Positions 46,133-56,574 are shown, counted from the first letter of the stretch. The stretch is 64,000 nt of DNA from Aestuariivirga sp. (GCA_030680855.1 JAUXUN010000055.1:1-64000); one strand, 5' to 3'. The notes: generated from the sequence alone by a model not told the origin. Made by a program: numbers and translations.

Positions 46133-47488
46133 TTATCCGGCTTCGGCGCGGATGGCGCGCACGACAATTCCGAGCCCCTCGGCCAGGTCGCTTTCGGCGA
46201 TGGTGAGCGGCGGGCAGAGGGTGAGGACATTTCCGCCGCCGTTCTTGAAGCTGAGGTTCTCCGACAGGCAGCGATAGAGCACGCGGCTGGCCAGCCTGGC
46301 GGAAGGTTGTCCGCCGTGATCCTGAAGCTCCACGCCGAAATACAATCCAAGGCCGCGCACGTCGCGCACGGCGGGGTGGCCGTCAAGCTCGCTCCGCAGC
46401 CAGCCGAGGTATTGGTCTCCAAGGTTGCGGGCGCGCGCCGCCAAGCCTTCGCCTTCGATGACATCCAGGGTGGCCAGGGCCGCGGCACAGCCAACGGAAC
46501 TCTTCTCATGGGTATAGTGGCCAAGCGCGCCCGCCGCTGCGACGTCGAGATCGCCCCGGCCAATCATCGCCGCCATGGGCATGATGGCCCCACCCAGCCC
46601 CTTGCCGATCACCAGAATATCGGGAACAGCGCCCACCTGCTCGCAGAGGAACATGGTGCCGCTGCGGCCCAGGGCGCTGGGTATCTCGTCGAAGATCAGC
46701 AACGCGCCATGGCGGTCGCAGGAGGCGCGGACGCGGGGCCAGAAATCAGCGGGCACCGGTTCCACCGTGGTCCAGCGCATGGGCTCGGCCAGAACGGCGG
46801 CAACATCGCCCTGCACTTCCAGCACATAGTCGATGTAGTCAGCCAGCCGCTCATGGGCATGGCCGTCATTGCCGAAGAATCGCGCGGCCAGTCCCGGCGG
46901 CGGCACATGCTCCGCACCCGGCATGAGCGGGCCGGCATTGGCGCGAAACAGCGCCTCGCCACCCACGGCAATCGAATCCAGGTTGGCGCCATGGAAGGAG
47001 TCCCACATGCTCACGGTCTTGTGGCGGCCGGTGGCACAGCGCGCCAGCTTGAGCGCCATGGAAATGGCCGCGGCCCCGCTTGGCGCAAACAAAACCTTGG
47101 CATTGGCCATGGGGGCAAGCTGCGACAGGCGCCGCGCCAGGTCAACGGCATGGCGGTTGGTGTAGCGGCGCGGCGAGAACGGGAGTGCATCAATCGCGGC
47201 CTTGACGGCGGCCACCACCGTGGGATGGCCATAGCCCACCTGGTGCACGGCGTTGCCATGGAAATCGAGAATGCGCCGGCCCTGGCTGTCGATGAGGTGG
47301 CTGCCGCTCGCTCCTTTGAGCGCATTCAGGCAGGGCGTGGAGAGCGACTGGCGGAAAAAATAGCGCTCGTCCTCATCGAGCAAGGCCCGGGTCGCGGCGT
47401 CAATATGCGCATCGGACCATTCCCGGCGCTCGGGCGCCAGGTTGATGTCACCCTCGCTGTGGAACGCGCCGGGTTTGCCTTCCGCCAT
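46133..47488 (-). CDS. class III aminotransferase-fold enzyme, PbfA-like (phosphonate catabolism)
   Basis: ILDFHGNAVHQVGYGHP, LIFDEIPSALGRSGTMF, GHYTHEKSSVG; directly downstream of AEP transporter genes. Confidence 0.75.
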   Translation of the reverse strand: MAEGKPGAFHSEGDINLAPERREWSDAHIDAATRALLDEDERYFFRQSLSTPCLNALKGASGSHLIDSQGRRILDFHGNAVHQVGYGHPTVVAAVKAAIDALPFSPRRYTNRHAVDLARRLSQLAPMANAKVLFAPSGAAAISMALKLARCATGRHKTVSMWDSFHGANLDSIAVGGEALFRANAGPLMPGAEHVPPPGLAARFFGNDGHAHERLADYIDYVLEVQGDVAAVLAEPMRWTTVEPVPADFWPRVRASCDRHGALLIFDEIPSALGRSGTMFLCEQVGAVPDILVIGKGLGGAIMPMAAMIGRGDLDVAAAGALGHYTHEKSSVGCAAALATLDVIEGEGLAARARNLGDQYLGWLRSELDGHPAVRDVRGLGLYFGVELQDHGGQPSARLASRVLYRCLSENLSFKNGGGNVLTLCPPLTIAESDLAEGLGIVVRAIRAEAG

Positions 47489-47489
47489 G

Positions 47490-49490
47490 TCAGCGGGCCC
47501 GCCAGGCCTGGGTGCGCCTGAGCAGCCCGCGCGAGGCGAGATAATGCAGGCCCCGGGCGGTGACGTTGGTATAGAAAATCATCATGCCCATGGCGGCGGC
47601 GGAGGCCACGTCGCCCGCGTCGTCCATGTTGAGCACCGCCACGGAGGCGAGCTTGGTTGCGGGTGAATAGAGAAACACCACCGCCGACACGGTGGTCATG
47701 GCATTGACGAAGAGATAGATCGAGATGTCGAGCAGCGGCGGCATGCAAACGGGCACCGTCACCCGGCTGAACAGGCGCCACGCCGGCTGCTTCAGCGAGG
47801 CCGAAACGCTTTCGAATTCCGGATCGAGCTGTTTCAGCGCCGTCACCGCCGTCAGGTGCGAGACCGTATAGAAGTGGGTGATCGAGCTGATGACGAGGAT
47901 GGCCATGGTGCCGTAGAGGAAGTTCAGCGGGTTGGCCGGATCGTTGAAGAAGAAGATGTAGGAGAGGCCGAGCACCATGCCGGGCACCGCCAGCGGCATG
48001 ATCGCCAGCATGTGCAGCAGGCTGCGGCCGGCTTTCATGCCCTGGAGCTTTTCGACGATGTAGGCGCCGATGAAGACGATGCCGGTGCCGGCCAGCGCCA
48101 CATAGAGCGCCATGCGCATGGAGTTGAAATAGGCTTCCCAGCCGCCGCCGTCGGTGCGGCTGAAATCATAGTTCCGGAGGCCGAAGCTCAGGTCATAGGG
48201 CCAGAGCTTCACCAGGGCGGCGAACTGGCAGACGAGCAGGATGCCGGCGATGAACACCGCCACCATTATGCAGAACAGCAGCGCCATCCGGTCGGCAAAA
48301 GCATTGGGCGTGGGGGCGAAGGGCACCGACCTTGCCGACAGCGTGGACTGCTGGCGGCGCTGGACAATGCGGTCCACGGCGAAGGCAATAACCGCGGGGA
48401 TCAGCAGCACGACGGAGACCACCGCACCCATTTCGAAGTTCTGCTGGCCGATCACCTGCTTGTAGATATCCACCGCCAGGACGTTGAACTGGCCGCCGAT
48501 CACCTTGGGCAGGCCGAAATCGGTGATGACCAGGGTGAAGGTCACAAAGATTGCCGAGATCAGGCCATAGCGGGCGCCGGGCAGCGTGACGCTGATAAAG
48601 CGTTTCCACGGGCTGGCCTTGAGCGCGATCGAGGCTTCATGCAGCCTGGCATCGGACAGCGACAGGGCGGTGGCGATGATGATGAAGGCGTGCGGAAAGG
48701 AAAAGAACACCGAGCCGATGACAATGCCGATGGGGCCATAGATCGAATGGCCCATGAGCAGCGGCGTGAGAAAGCCCTGCTTGCCGAACATGTAGACCAG
48801 CGCGATGCCCGGCAGCAGCGACGGCACCAGAATCGGAATCATAACAATGAGCCGGAACGCGCCCTTGAACGGCATCACGGTCATGGCGAGCGCATAGGCA
48901 AAGCCGAAAGCCAGGACCACGGTGAAGGCCGTGGTAATGGCGGCGATGAACAGCGAGTTGCTGATCGAATTGACCAGCGTGGGCGTGGAGAAATAGGTGA
49001 CGTAGTTGTCGAGGCCGCGGCTTGGGGCGGGCCGCATCATGACCTTGCGAAACTCATTGGCCGGATATTCATGCCAATCAGTGCCGGTAATGCGGAGCGA
49101 GCCGGCGAGATGGAATGCGCCCTCCTCCGCATTGCGGAAGCGGTAGACCTCAGTGCCGCGGAAGCTGTAGCCTGGGACAAAGTCAACGACCGCGAGGCGG
49201 CCGTCGGTGCCGGAGGTGAGCTTCGGCAGCTTGGCGGGATCAAGTTGTGCCGCAAGCTCCGAGATCTTCCGGGCGGGCTGCCAGCCTTGCCCTGCATCCA
49301 CCTGCATTTCAAAGGATGCAAGGTTGAAGCGATATGTGGTCATCGACTTGGACAGCATCGTGTAAAGCGGCCAGGCCAGCGTCAGGATCAGATAGAGGGC
49401 AATCACCGCCATGAAGACCAGCTGCAGGATCCGGTCGCGGTCGATGGCCAGGGCCGGGCGCGCCGCCGGGGCTATGGCGCTCTCAGCCAC
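47490..49490 (-). CDS. 2-aminoethylphosphonate ABC transporter permease (fused PhnU/V-type)
   Basis: Two binding-protein-dependent permease domains; GTG start overlaps upstream ATPase gene. Confidence 0.85.
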   Translation of the reverse strand: MAESAIAPAARPALAIDRDRILQLVFMAVIALYLILTLAWPLYTMLSKSMTTYRFNLASFEMQVDAGQGWQPARKISELAAQLDPAKLPKLTSGTDGRLAVVDFVPGYSFRGTEVYRFRNAEEGAFHLAGSLRITGTDWHEYPANEFRKVMMRPAPSRGLDNYVTYFSTPTLVNSISNSLFIAAITTAFTVVLAFGFAYALAMTVMPFKGAFRLIVMIPILVPSLLPGIALVYMFGKQGFLTPLLMGHSIYGPIGIVIGSVFFSFPHAFIIIATALSLSDARLHEASIALKASPWKRFISVTLPGARYGLISAIFVTFTLVITDFGLPKVIGGQFNVLAVDIYKQVIGQQNFEMGAVVSVVLLIPAVIAFAVDRIVQRRQQSTLSARSVPFAPTPNAFADRMALLFCIMVAVFIAGILLVCQFAALVKLWPYDLSFGLRNYDFSRTDGGGWEAYFNSMRMALYVALAGTGIVFIGAYIVEKLQGMKAGRSLLHMLAIMPLAVPGMVLGLSYIFFFNDPANPLNFLYGTMAILVISSITHFYTVSHLTAVTALKQLDPEFESVSASLKQPAWRLFSRVTVPVCMPPLLDISIYLFVNAMTTVSAVVFLYSPATKLASVAVLNMDDAGDVASAAAMGMMIFYTNVTARGLHYLASRGLLRRTQAWRAR

Positions 49491-50634
49491 GGCGGCCCTC
49501 CGTGGTGAAAACGTGAACGCGGTCCTGCGGCAGCTGGATGGAGAGGTTAGCGCCTTGGGAAATGTCCAGCCGGCGCACGGCGTTGATCGAGAACTGGCAG
49601 TCGATTTCGGCCCCGCCAAAGGCCTCGGAGGTGAGCCAGGCCCGCCAGTGGGAGCCGAGGAACTCCATGTCGCGCACCTTGACGGGATAGGCGTTGACGG
49701 CTTTGGCGGCATCAGCACTTTCCAGCGGAATGACATCCTCGGGGCGCAGCGCCAGGATCGCGTCGGCCTTTTTGGGCAGGCCATGGCTGCGGCAGGCAAG
49801 CGTGGCATTGCCGATTTTCACATGGGTCTCATCGGCGACGGTGACCCGCAGCTTGTTCATGCTGCCGATGAAGTCGGCGACGAACAGCGATGCCGGTTCG
49901 CGGTAGATTTCGGTGGGCGTGCCGATCTGCTCGATGACGCCGTCGTTCATCACCACGACTCGGTCGGCCATCGAAAGGGCCTCTTCCTGGTCGTGGGTCA
50001 CCATGATGGTGGTGACGCCGAGGCGGCGCTGCAGCCGCTTGATCTCATGGCGGAGATAGCCGCGCACCTTTGCGTCAAGCGCCGACAGCGGCTCGTCGAG
50101 CAGCAGCAGGCCCGGCGAAATTGCCAGGGCGCGGGCGAGCGCTATGCGCTGCTGCTGGCCGCCCGAAAGCTGTGCGGGATATTTGGGCCCCTGCTCCGGC
50201 AGGCCGACGAGGGCCAGGAGTTCGGCGGTGCGCGCCCTGATCTTCGCCTTGTCGCGCTCGACGCTTTGCAGGCCGTAGGCAATATTCTGTTCGACCGTGA
50301 GATTGGGAAAAAGCGCATAGGACTGGAAAACGATGCCGAAATCGCGCTGCGACGGCGGCAGATTTGAAATGTCGCGGCCGGCCTGCTCAATGCGGCCCGC
50401 GGTCTGGGTTTCAAGCCCGGCGATGATGCGCAGCAGGGTGGTCTTGCCGCAGCCGGAAGGCCCGAGGAAACACACGAACTCGCCCAGCGCCACGTCAAGG
50501 GAGACGTCTTTCAGCGCCGTGAAGGTTCCGAAATTCTTGGTCAGATGCGCGACGCGGAGATACGCCGCTGGTCCACCGGTTTGCGATGCGGTCAATGTGC
50601 TGGTGCCCAGACAATGGAGCGGCGGCCGGAGCAT
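49483..50634 (-). CDS. AEP ABC transporter ATP-binding protein (PhnT-like)
   Basis: FLGPSGCGKTTLLRIIAG, LSGGQQQRIALARALA, LLLDEPLSALDAKVR. Confidence 0.88.
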   Translation of the reverse strand: MLRPPLHCLGTSTLTASQTGGPAAYLRVAHLTKNFGTFTALKDVSLDVALGEFVCFLGPSGCGKTTLLRIIAGLETQTAGRIEQAGRDISNLPPSQRDFGIVFQSYALFPNLTVEQNIAYGLQSVERDKAKIRARTAELLALVGLPEQGPKYPAQLSGGQQQRIALARALAISPGLLLLDEPLSALDAKVRGYLRHEIKRLQRRLGVTTIMVTHDQEEALSMADRVVVMNDGVIEQIGTPTEIYREPASLFVADFIGSMNKLRVTVADETHVKIGNATLACRSHGLPKKADAILALRPEDVIPLESADAAKAVNAYPVKVRDMEFLGSHWRAWLTSEAFGGAEIDCQFSINAVRRLDISQGANLSIQLPQDRVHVFTTEGRRG

Positions 50635-50661
50635 GGCGCCCCGGCCGCCGGCCCGAACAGC

Positions 50662-51687
50662 TTACGACTTCGGCTCAGACTTGGCGTCGTAACGCTTCTG
50701 CCATTCCTTGAGAATGGCGGCGCGGTTGTTGGCAGCCCACTCGAAGTCGTTCTTGATCATGCGCGTGACGGCTTCCGGCGGATAGTTTTCCACCGGCTTG
50801 GCAACGCCCGGATAGGCAACGACGGCATAGCCGACATTATACATCTCGTTGGCCTTCTTGCTGATCGACCAGTCGACAAGCGTCTTGGCCGCTTCGAGCT
50901 TCGAGGTGCCCGCTATGATGGCGGTCGCCTCCATGTCCCAGCCCACGCCCTCGGACGGGATAATGACCTCAACCGGGGCACCACCGGCTTTTTCCTTGGC
51001 GCCACGGAAGGCGAAGGAAATGCCCATCACGGTTTCGCCGGCGCCTGCCAGTTTGCAGGGCTTGGAGCCGGAATGGGTGTAGGAGGCAGCGTTGGCATGA
51101 AGCGCATCCATGTAGGCCCAGCCTTCAGCCTCGCCGAACAACTGCAGCCAGCTCGATACATCGAGGAAGCCGGTGCCGGAGGAATTCGGGTTCGGCATGA
51201 CGATCATGCCCTTGTATTCGGGCTTGAGCAGGTCCTTCCATGACGTAGGTGCCGCAACTCCGGCCTTCGCGGCCTCGGCCGTGTTGAAGCAGATGGCGGC
51301 GATCCAGGCGTCCATGCCAACCCATTGGGGCGGGCTGGCCGAATCGACGAATTTCGGATCGAGTATCTCGACACCCTTGGGCGCGTAGGGTTCGAGCATG
51401 CCCTCGGTCTTGAGGAGCATCAGCGAGGTGGCCGCCAGGCCCCAGACCACATCGGCCTGCGGATTGTTCTTTTCGGCCAGAAGCTTGGCGGTGACCACGC
51501 CGGTCGAATCACGGACCCAGTTGATCTTGATGTCTGGGTGGTCCTGGTTGAAGGTTTCGGCGTAGCGCTGAAGATCTTCCGCTTCCACGGCGGAATAAAC
51601 GGTCAGTTCGGTATCCGCATAGGCTGCGGTGCCCGCCAGCATTGTGGCAAATGCAGTTGCTTGAAAAATTCTTCGTGTCAGTTTCAT
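50662..51687 (-). CDS. AEP ABC transporter substrate-binding protein (PhnS-like)
   Basis: Signal peptide; ELTVYSAVEAEDLQRYAETFNQDHPDIKINWVRDSTGVVTAKLLAEKNNPQADVVWGLAATS. Confidence 0.88.
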   Translation of the reverse strand: MKLTRRIFQATAFATMLAGTAAYADTELTVYSAVEAEDLQRYAETFNQDHPDIKINWVRDSTGVVTAKLLAEKNNPQADVVWGLAATSLMLLKTEGMLEPYAPKGVEILDPKFVDSASPPQWVGMDAWIAAICFNTAEAAKAGVAAPTSWKDLLKPEYKGMIVMPNPNSSGTGFLDVSSWLQLFGEAEGWAYMDALHANAASYTHSGSKPCKLAGAGETVMGISFAFRGAKEKAGGAPVEVIIPSEGVGWDMEATAIIAGTSKLEAAKTLVDWSISKKANEMYNVGYAVVAYPGVAKPVENYPPEAVTRMIKNDFEWAANNRAAILKEWQKRYDAKSEPKS

Positions 51688-51820
51688 GTTTCTCTCCCTG
51701 CCAGACATCGCGACATTCACAGCATAATTGTGACAGTCTGATTACGGCGGGGCCAGATTGCAGAATTCCGCCCCATGGAGTCAAGCTAATCCCGTCAAAT
51801 GCGAGGGCATCGGGCCGGGG

Positions 51821-52444
51821 TCAACCCCCAGTCCAGTTGCCCGGGTCATCAGGCAATCTAGCCGGATCATTCTTGGGAAGCGCGTCGCAAGACCATTCCA
51901 TGCGCTTCCAGGCGGGAACGGGCGTGGTGACGTCGGTGCGGGGCACGAAGTTGGAGCGCTCCACCATCTGCATCTTGTGGATGTAGCGCGGGCAGTTGGG
52001 AAAGACCTGGGTGACGTGAACCTTCACCACGAACTGCGCCTCCAGATATGCGGGCTCAATGGATCCAGCCGGCACGATGCTTGCGGTGCCATTGAGCCGG
52101 AAGCGTTTGCGGTTTTCGAAATCGATAAACAGCAGGCCCACGGCCGGATTTTCCAGTGTGTTGCCGGTGGACAGATACATGCCGTTGCCGTCGTAATTCG
52201 GGAAGGCCAGGGTCTTTGGGTCGAGGACGCGGATGAAGCCGGGATCGCCGCCCTTGTAGGAACAGTTGGGGCGGCCTTCGCTGTCGGCGGTGGCCAGGAA
52301 GAACATGTCCATGCGTTCGATGAAGGCCTGGTCGTCGGGCGTGATATGTTCGTGGAACAGGCGCTCCTCGATCCGGTTGGCCAGGCGCTCGGTATCGAAT
52401 TCACGCTGCAGCTTGCGGTGGCTTTCGCCGTAGAGCTTGGACAT
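51821..52444 (-). CDS. pyridoxamine 5'-phosphate oxidase-like flavoprotein
   Basis: FFLATADSEGRPNCSYKGGDPGFIRVLDPKTLAFPNYDGNGMYLSTGN. Confidence 0.85.
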   Translation of the reverse strand: MSKLYGESHRKLQREFDTERLANRIEERLFHEHITPDDQAFIERMDMFFLATADSEGRPNCSYKGGDPGFIRVLDPKTLAFPNYDGNGMYLSTGNTLENPAVGLLFIDFENRKRFRLNGTASIVPAGSIEPAYLEAQFVVKVHVTQVFPNCPRYIHKMQMVERSNFVPRTDVTTPVPAWKRMEWSCDALPKNDPARLPDDPGNWTGG

Positions 52445-52477
52445 GGCATTCCTCCGTAATTTCAGTTCCCAAAATCA

Positions 52478-54271
52478 TCATGTGGCAGGCGTCAAGGGCC
52501 ACACCAGCGGCACCATCACAATGGCGATGGCAAAGATCAGCACTGTCAGCGGCAACCCAACCTTGACGAAATCCGCGAAGCGGTATTTCCCGGGGCCATA
52601 GACCATCAGGCTGGAGGGTTCGAGCGGCGTCAGATAAGAGCAACTGGCGGCAATTGCGATCATCATGGCAAAGCTGCGTGGATTCAATCCCAGCTGGCTT
52701 GCTGTTTCAAAAGCGATTGGCAGAATGACAATTGCCGCCGCCTGATTTGACATGGGCTGCGTCAGGGCAACCGTCAGCAGGAAAAACGAGCCCAGCACGA
52801 AAACGGGATCCTGCGCGCCGATGACCGCTATCAACTGGGCGGCAAGATATTTTCCGGTTCCGGTTGCTTCCATTGCCGCGCCAAGCGACAGGAGCGAGCC
52901 AATGAGGATGAGCACCTTCCATTCAACCTTCCGATAGGCTTCCTCGGGGGAAATGCAGCGCGTCAGCAGCATGAAAAACGCGCCACCGATCCCCGCCACG
53001 GGAAAAGATACAAATCCGAACGTGGCGGCCATCAGCGCAGAGGCGAATATCATCACGGAGAGCGCGGCGTGCGAGGATTTCTGCCGGACGGCATCGACGC
53101 CGCCGAAGATGCTGAAGAGATTGCCGCGATCCATAGCGCTGACGTTTTCAGGGCTTCCCTGCAACAGCAGGACGTCGCCGAGCCTCATCCTGATGCGGCT
53201 CAGCTTGTGCGCCAATCCGTAACCGGCGCGGTTCAATCCGAGGACCTGCAAACCGTAACGGTCATAGAATTCGGCGCTGCGGAGGCTCTGCCCGATGAGC
53301 GGCGAGCCGGGCATCAGCACGCCTTCGACCACCACGGCATCCTCAGGCCGCAAATCCGGATCCGCGAGATGCACGTCGGCCTTGATTTCGATGCCCTTGA
53401 TGTCCTTCACACGCAGCAAATCGCGCCTGGTTCCTTCAATCACAATTTCATCGCCTGCCGCCAGAACGGTTTTGGCGGCTTTTGAATCAAGGGTTTTGCT
53501 GCCGCGCAGCAGCTTGACGACCGAATAGCCGGAATTGGCCGCAATAGGCGACTCGGCAATTGTCTTGCCGATGAGCGATGATCCATCAGGAATCACGAGG
53601 TCGGCCTGGTATGTCCGGTTGCCGACGTCTTCCATCGAAGGACCGTCTTTTTCGCGATGGGGCATCAAACGCACGCCGATCGTCAGCATGTAGATGATGC
53701 CTGCGATGGCGATGGGAATTCCAACGGGCGCAAGTTCAAACATGCCCATGGCCGGCTGTCCGGACCGCGACATCAGTTCGCTGATCACAATATTGGTCGA
53801 CGTGCTGACGAGCGACACGGAGCTGGTCAGTATGGAGGCGAAGGCCAGCGGCAAAAGATAGCGCGATGGGCTGGTGCCGCGCTTGCCCGCGAGGCCCAGG
53901 ACAATCGGAATGAAAAAGGCAGCCGCCGCAGTATTGCTGATAAAAGCCGACAGTGCCGATACGGAGACCATGACAACTGCAATCAGGACCGTGGGATTGC
54001 TCCCGACATGGCTGAGGACCGATCTACCCACGATGTCGACGATCCCGGTGTTTGACAGCGCCGCGGTCATGATAAACAGGCCCAGGATCATCACAACCGT
54101 GCCGCTGCCGAAACCGGCGAAGGCTTGTTCCGTGCTGATCAGATTGGTGCTTACGACGGCGAGGAGTACGCCGAGCGCCACCACATCGGCCGCTATCCGG
54201 TCCCAGGCGAAAAGCGCCACGGCGGCGATCAGGATGGCGAGGCATAGTGCAATGTCCGGCGTCAACTGCAT
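52478..54271 (-). CDS. SLC13-family permease with TrkA-C domains
   Basis: Many TM segments; FISNTAAAAFFIPIVLGLA, TQPMSNQAAAIVILPIAFETA; two TrkA-C-like segments. Confidence 0.88.
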   Translation of the reverse strand: MQLTPDIALCLAILIAAVALFAWDRIAADVVALGVLLAVVSTNLISTEQAFAGFGSGTVVMILGLFIMTAALSNTGIVDIVGRSVLSHVGSNPTVLIAVVMVSVSALSAFISNTAAAAFFIPIVLGLAGKRGTSPSRYLLPLAFASILTSSVSLVSTSTNIVISELMSRSGQPAMGMFELAPVGIPIAIAGIIYMLTIGVRLMPHREKDGPSMEDVGNRTYQADLVIPDGSSLIGKTIAESPIAANSGYSVVKLLRGSKTLDSKAAKTVLAAGDEIVIEGTRRDLLRVKDIKGIEIKADVHLADPDLRPEDAVVVEGVLMPGSPLIGQSLRSAEFYDRYGLQVLGLNRAGYGLAHKLSRIRMRLGDVLLLQGSPENVSAMDRGNLFSIFGGVDAVRQKSSHAALSVMIFASALMAATFGFVSFPVAGIGGAFFMLLTRCISPEEAYRKVEWKVLILIGSLLSLGAAMEATGTGKYLAAQLIAVIGAQDPVFVLGSFFLLTVALTQPMSNQAAAIVILPIAFETASQLGLNPRSFAMMIAIAASCSYLTPLEPSSLMVYGPGKYRFADFVKVGLPLTVLIFAIAIVMVPLVWPLTPAT

Positions 54272-54342
54272 TGAATCGGCATACCTTCGGCGGTTTAACG
54301 CCAGTGTAGACGGTTCGTTCCGGATTGAAAGATCGTCGCAGT

Positions 54343-54744
54343 CTATTCCTTTTCATCGAGGTCATAGGGCTTCGTCGGCAAGCCTGCGGACTTCCATCCG
54401 GTAAAGCCACCCTCCATGTCCGTGGCAAAGGTGAGGCCCAGGAGCTGGAGATTGGCGGCGGCCAGAACCGACTGGTAGCCCTCGTTGCAGAACAGGATGA
54501 TTTTCTGCCGGCGATCCGTAACGCTGGGATGGCGCCAGGGAGACACGGGATCGCAACGCCACTCCAGCACGTTGCGGCGAATGACCAATGTGCCGGGAAT
54601 GAGGCCGTCGGCACGCTGCTGTTCGTCGCCGCGGATATCGATGACCAGGGCGCCGGCATCTATCTCCTTTGCCGTCTCCGTTGGCGTGCATCTATAAGGC
54701 AGCAATGCCCTGGCCTCATGGAGAAGCTGTTCGACCGTCTTCAT
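54343..54744 (-). CDS. rhodanese-like domain protein
   Basis: ALVIDIRGDEQQRADGLIPGTLVI, ILFCNEGYQSVLAAANLQLLG. Confidence 0.85.
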   Translation of the reverse strand: MKTVEQLLHEARALLPYRCTPTETAKEIDAGALVIDIRGDEQQRADGLIPGTLVIRRNVLEWRCDPVSPWRHPSVTDRRQKIILFCNEGYQSVLAAANLQLLGLTFATDMEGGFTGWKSAGLPTKPYDLDEKE

Positions 54745-55175
54745 TGATTTGCGTCAACCAGGAATTCGATGCCGATGGTTCCAGCGTGGCGAAACATAAG
54801 ACGCGCCGGATAGGCACCGACGTCGGCTTCAAGGCCCTTTGGAATGTCGCTGAGAAAGAGGCACCATTCGTGGCGGTGCAGGTCAAGTGTGGCGCCTGGC
54901 GCAATCGCAACTTCGGACGGCGCGCTGATGTCATGTTCGCGACTTGCGACATGAAGCAGCCGCGTATTGCTTGCAACGGCAATTTCGGCGCCGAGAAAAT
55001 ATTCTGTTTCAGAGCCATGGTTGACAATCGTCACATGGGCGCAGGTACAATCGGAATTTGCCTGCGGCACCATGATGGCGGGATGCAGGATTTCCAGATG
55101 GCCAACGCGGTAGGAATGCGCCTGTGCCGCGCATGTACCAAATAGCATGAGAGCAATGGATACTGCCGTTCTCAT
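54741..55175 (-). CDS. copper chaperone PCu(A)C-like periplasmic protein
   Basis: Signal peptide; VGHLEILHPAIMVPQANSDCTCAHVTIVNHGSETEYFLGAE resembles PCuAC start, His/Met ligands atypical. Confidence 0.55.
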   Translation of the reverse strand: MRTAVSIALMLFGTCAAQAHSYRVGHLEILHPAIMVPQANSDCTCAHVTIVNHGSETEYFLGAEIAVASNTRLLHVASREHDISAPSEVAIAPGATLDLHRHEWCLFLSDIPKGLEADVGAYPARLMFRHAGTIGIEFLVDANQ

Positions 55176-55226
55176 GGAAAACTCCGTGGCGCAGGAACAG
55201 TGATCATGCCCCTGCGCCAGCGTATT

Positions 55227-55769
55227 CTATTCCACCGGAACCATGAGGTGTTGATAGGGCGTCCCTGACCACATCACATATGGCCTGCTGGTGTCGGGTT
55301 TCGCATCCGCCGGGTAGCCCGCCATCATGTCCATGGCATTCATGATCATGACATGGCGGCCCGTCGTGACCCAGTTGTTGGCCTCGGTTGGCGCCGTCGC
55401 AAAGGGATCGGTGTTACTGGCATCCGAACCGCCGGCAAGCATGTAAATCAGGCCCACTTTGCCCTTCGGCGGATCTTTCTTGCTCATCCATGCCATCGCC
55501 CATTCCATCGAATTGGCATCGCCGCACATCGGGTCGTTGCCCGGCGTGTTGGGATCGTTTGGCATGCACCAAAAGCCGTTCTTGCTTTCGCGCAAGGTTT
55601 TCATTGAACCGTCGGCTTGCGGCGCATAGACCGCCGCGCCAGCGCCTACGGCAGCGGGAGCCGCCGATTCGGCGTTCTTGATTGTCTCAGCGTCGTCAGC
55701 CCGGGCACTGAGCGAGGGGGCAAGGCAGAATGCACATAGGCTAGTCGTCAGTATTACAAATTTCTTCAT
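55227..55769 (-). CDS. secreted hypothetical protein
   Basis: Signal peptide; GKVGLIYMLAGGSDASNTDPFATAPTEANNWVTTGRHVMIMNA. Confidence 0.65.
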   Translation of the reverse strand: MKKFVILTTSLCAFCLAPSLSARADDAETIKNAESAAPAAVGAGAAVYAPQADGSMKTLRESKNGFWCMPNDPNTPGNDPMCGDANSMEWAMAWMSKKDPPKGKVGLIYMLAGGSDASNTDPFATAPTEANNWVTTGRHVMIMNAMDMMAGYPADAKPDTSRPYVMWSGTPYQHLMVPVE

Positions 55770-55830
55770 GATACGTCTCCCTAGAATGTGGGCAGTTTTG
55801 GAATCGCCCTACTCCGAATGTGCTTACCTA

Positions 55831-55849
55831 TTGATAAGTAACTTGTCAA
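55831..55849. promoter_or_regulatory. palindrome between divergent genes, candidate TetR operator
   Basis: TTGATAAGT-A-ACTTGTCAA. Confidence 0.55.
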
Positions 55850-55930
55850 CTAGTAGATAGAATTGTAAGAGGTTTTAAGAAAACCACGAATCGATGAAAC
55901 GTCATTTCCAAAGGATTTTAGTGCCAACCC

Positions 55931-56512
55931 ATGGATCACAAAACAGACCCGGTTCATACGTCACAACAAATATTGGAGATCGCCCAGCGGCTGGTGCAAA
56001 CCCGCGGATACAATGCATTCAGCTATGCCGATATTGCCAGCGAGCTGAGAGTTTCGAAGGCCAGCCTCCACTATCATTTCGCTTCAAAGCATGAACTTGG
56101 CGTCAAGCTCATCGAACGTTACGAACTTGGAATGGAGCGGGCCCTTGGCGAAATCGATGCCAATGGCGGGGGGGCAGCGGTGAAGTTGCGGCGCTATGTG
56201 GATATCTATGCAAAGGTCCTGGCGGACGAACGGATGTGCCTGTGCGGCATGCTGGCCGCGGAATTTGAGACGCTTCCGAAGGCGATGCAGACGGCATTGG
56301 AGAACTTCTTCCAGTTGAACGAGCGCTGGCTCACCGGCGTGCTCAATGAGGGACGCACAAGCGGCGTCCTGCGCTTCGATGGCCCGGCTGCGGAGGCATC
56401 GCAGTTTATTATCGGCTCATTGGAAGGCTCGATGATGATGGCGCGTTCCAAGGGCGGCATGGCGCGATTTGACTCCGCTTCAAGAAGAATCCTCACCGAG
56501 TTCGGAATTTGA
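55931..56512 (+). CDS. TetR/AcrR family regulator
   Basis: ILEIAQRLVQTRGYNAFSYADIASELRVSKASLHYHFASKHELG. Confidence 0.9.
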   Translation: MDHKTDPVHTSQQILEIAQRLVQTRGYNAFSYADIASELRVSKASLHYHFASKHELGVKLIERYELGMERALGEIDANGGGAAVKLRRYVDIYAKVLADERMCLCGMLAAEFETLPKAMQTALENFFQLNERWLTGVLNEGRTSGVLRFDGPAAEASQFIIGSLEGSMMMARSKGGMARFDSASRRILTEFGI

Positions 56513-56574
56513 CAGGAAGCGTGGACCCGTTTGCATAGGCAACCGGGACGCGTCTGCGCTACGGAGTTTGTATC

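Noticed and set aside
46079-47521. 480 aa plus-strand ORF
   Set aside because: Antisense shadow of the PbfA-like gene.
47856-49508. 550 aa plus-strand ORF
   Set aside because: Antisense shadow of the AEP permease gene; His/Asp/Gln-rich shadow composition.
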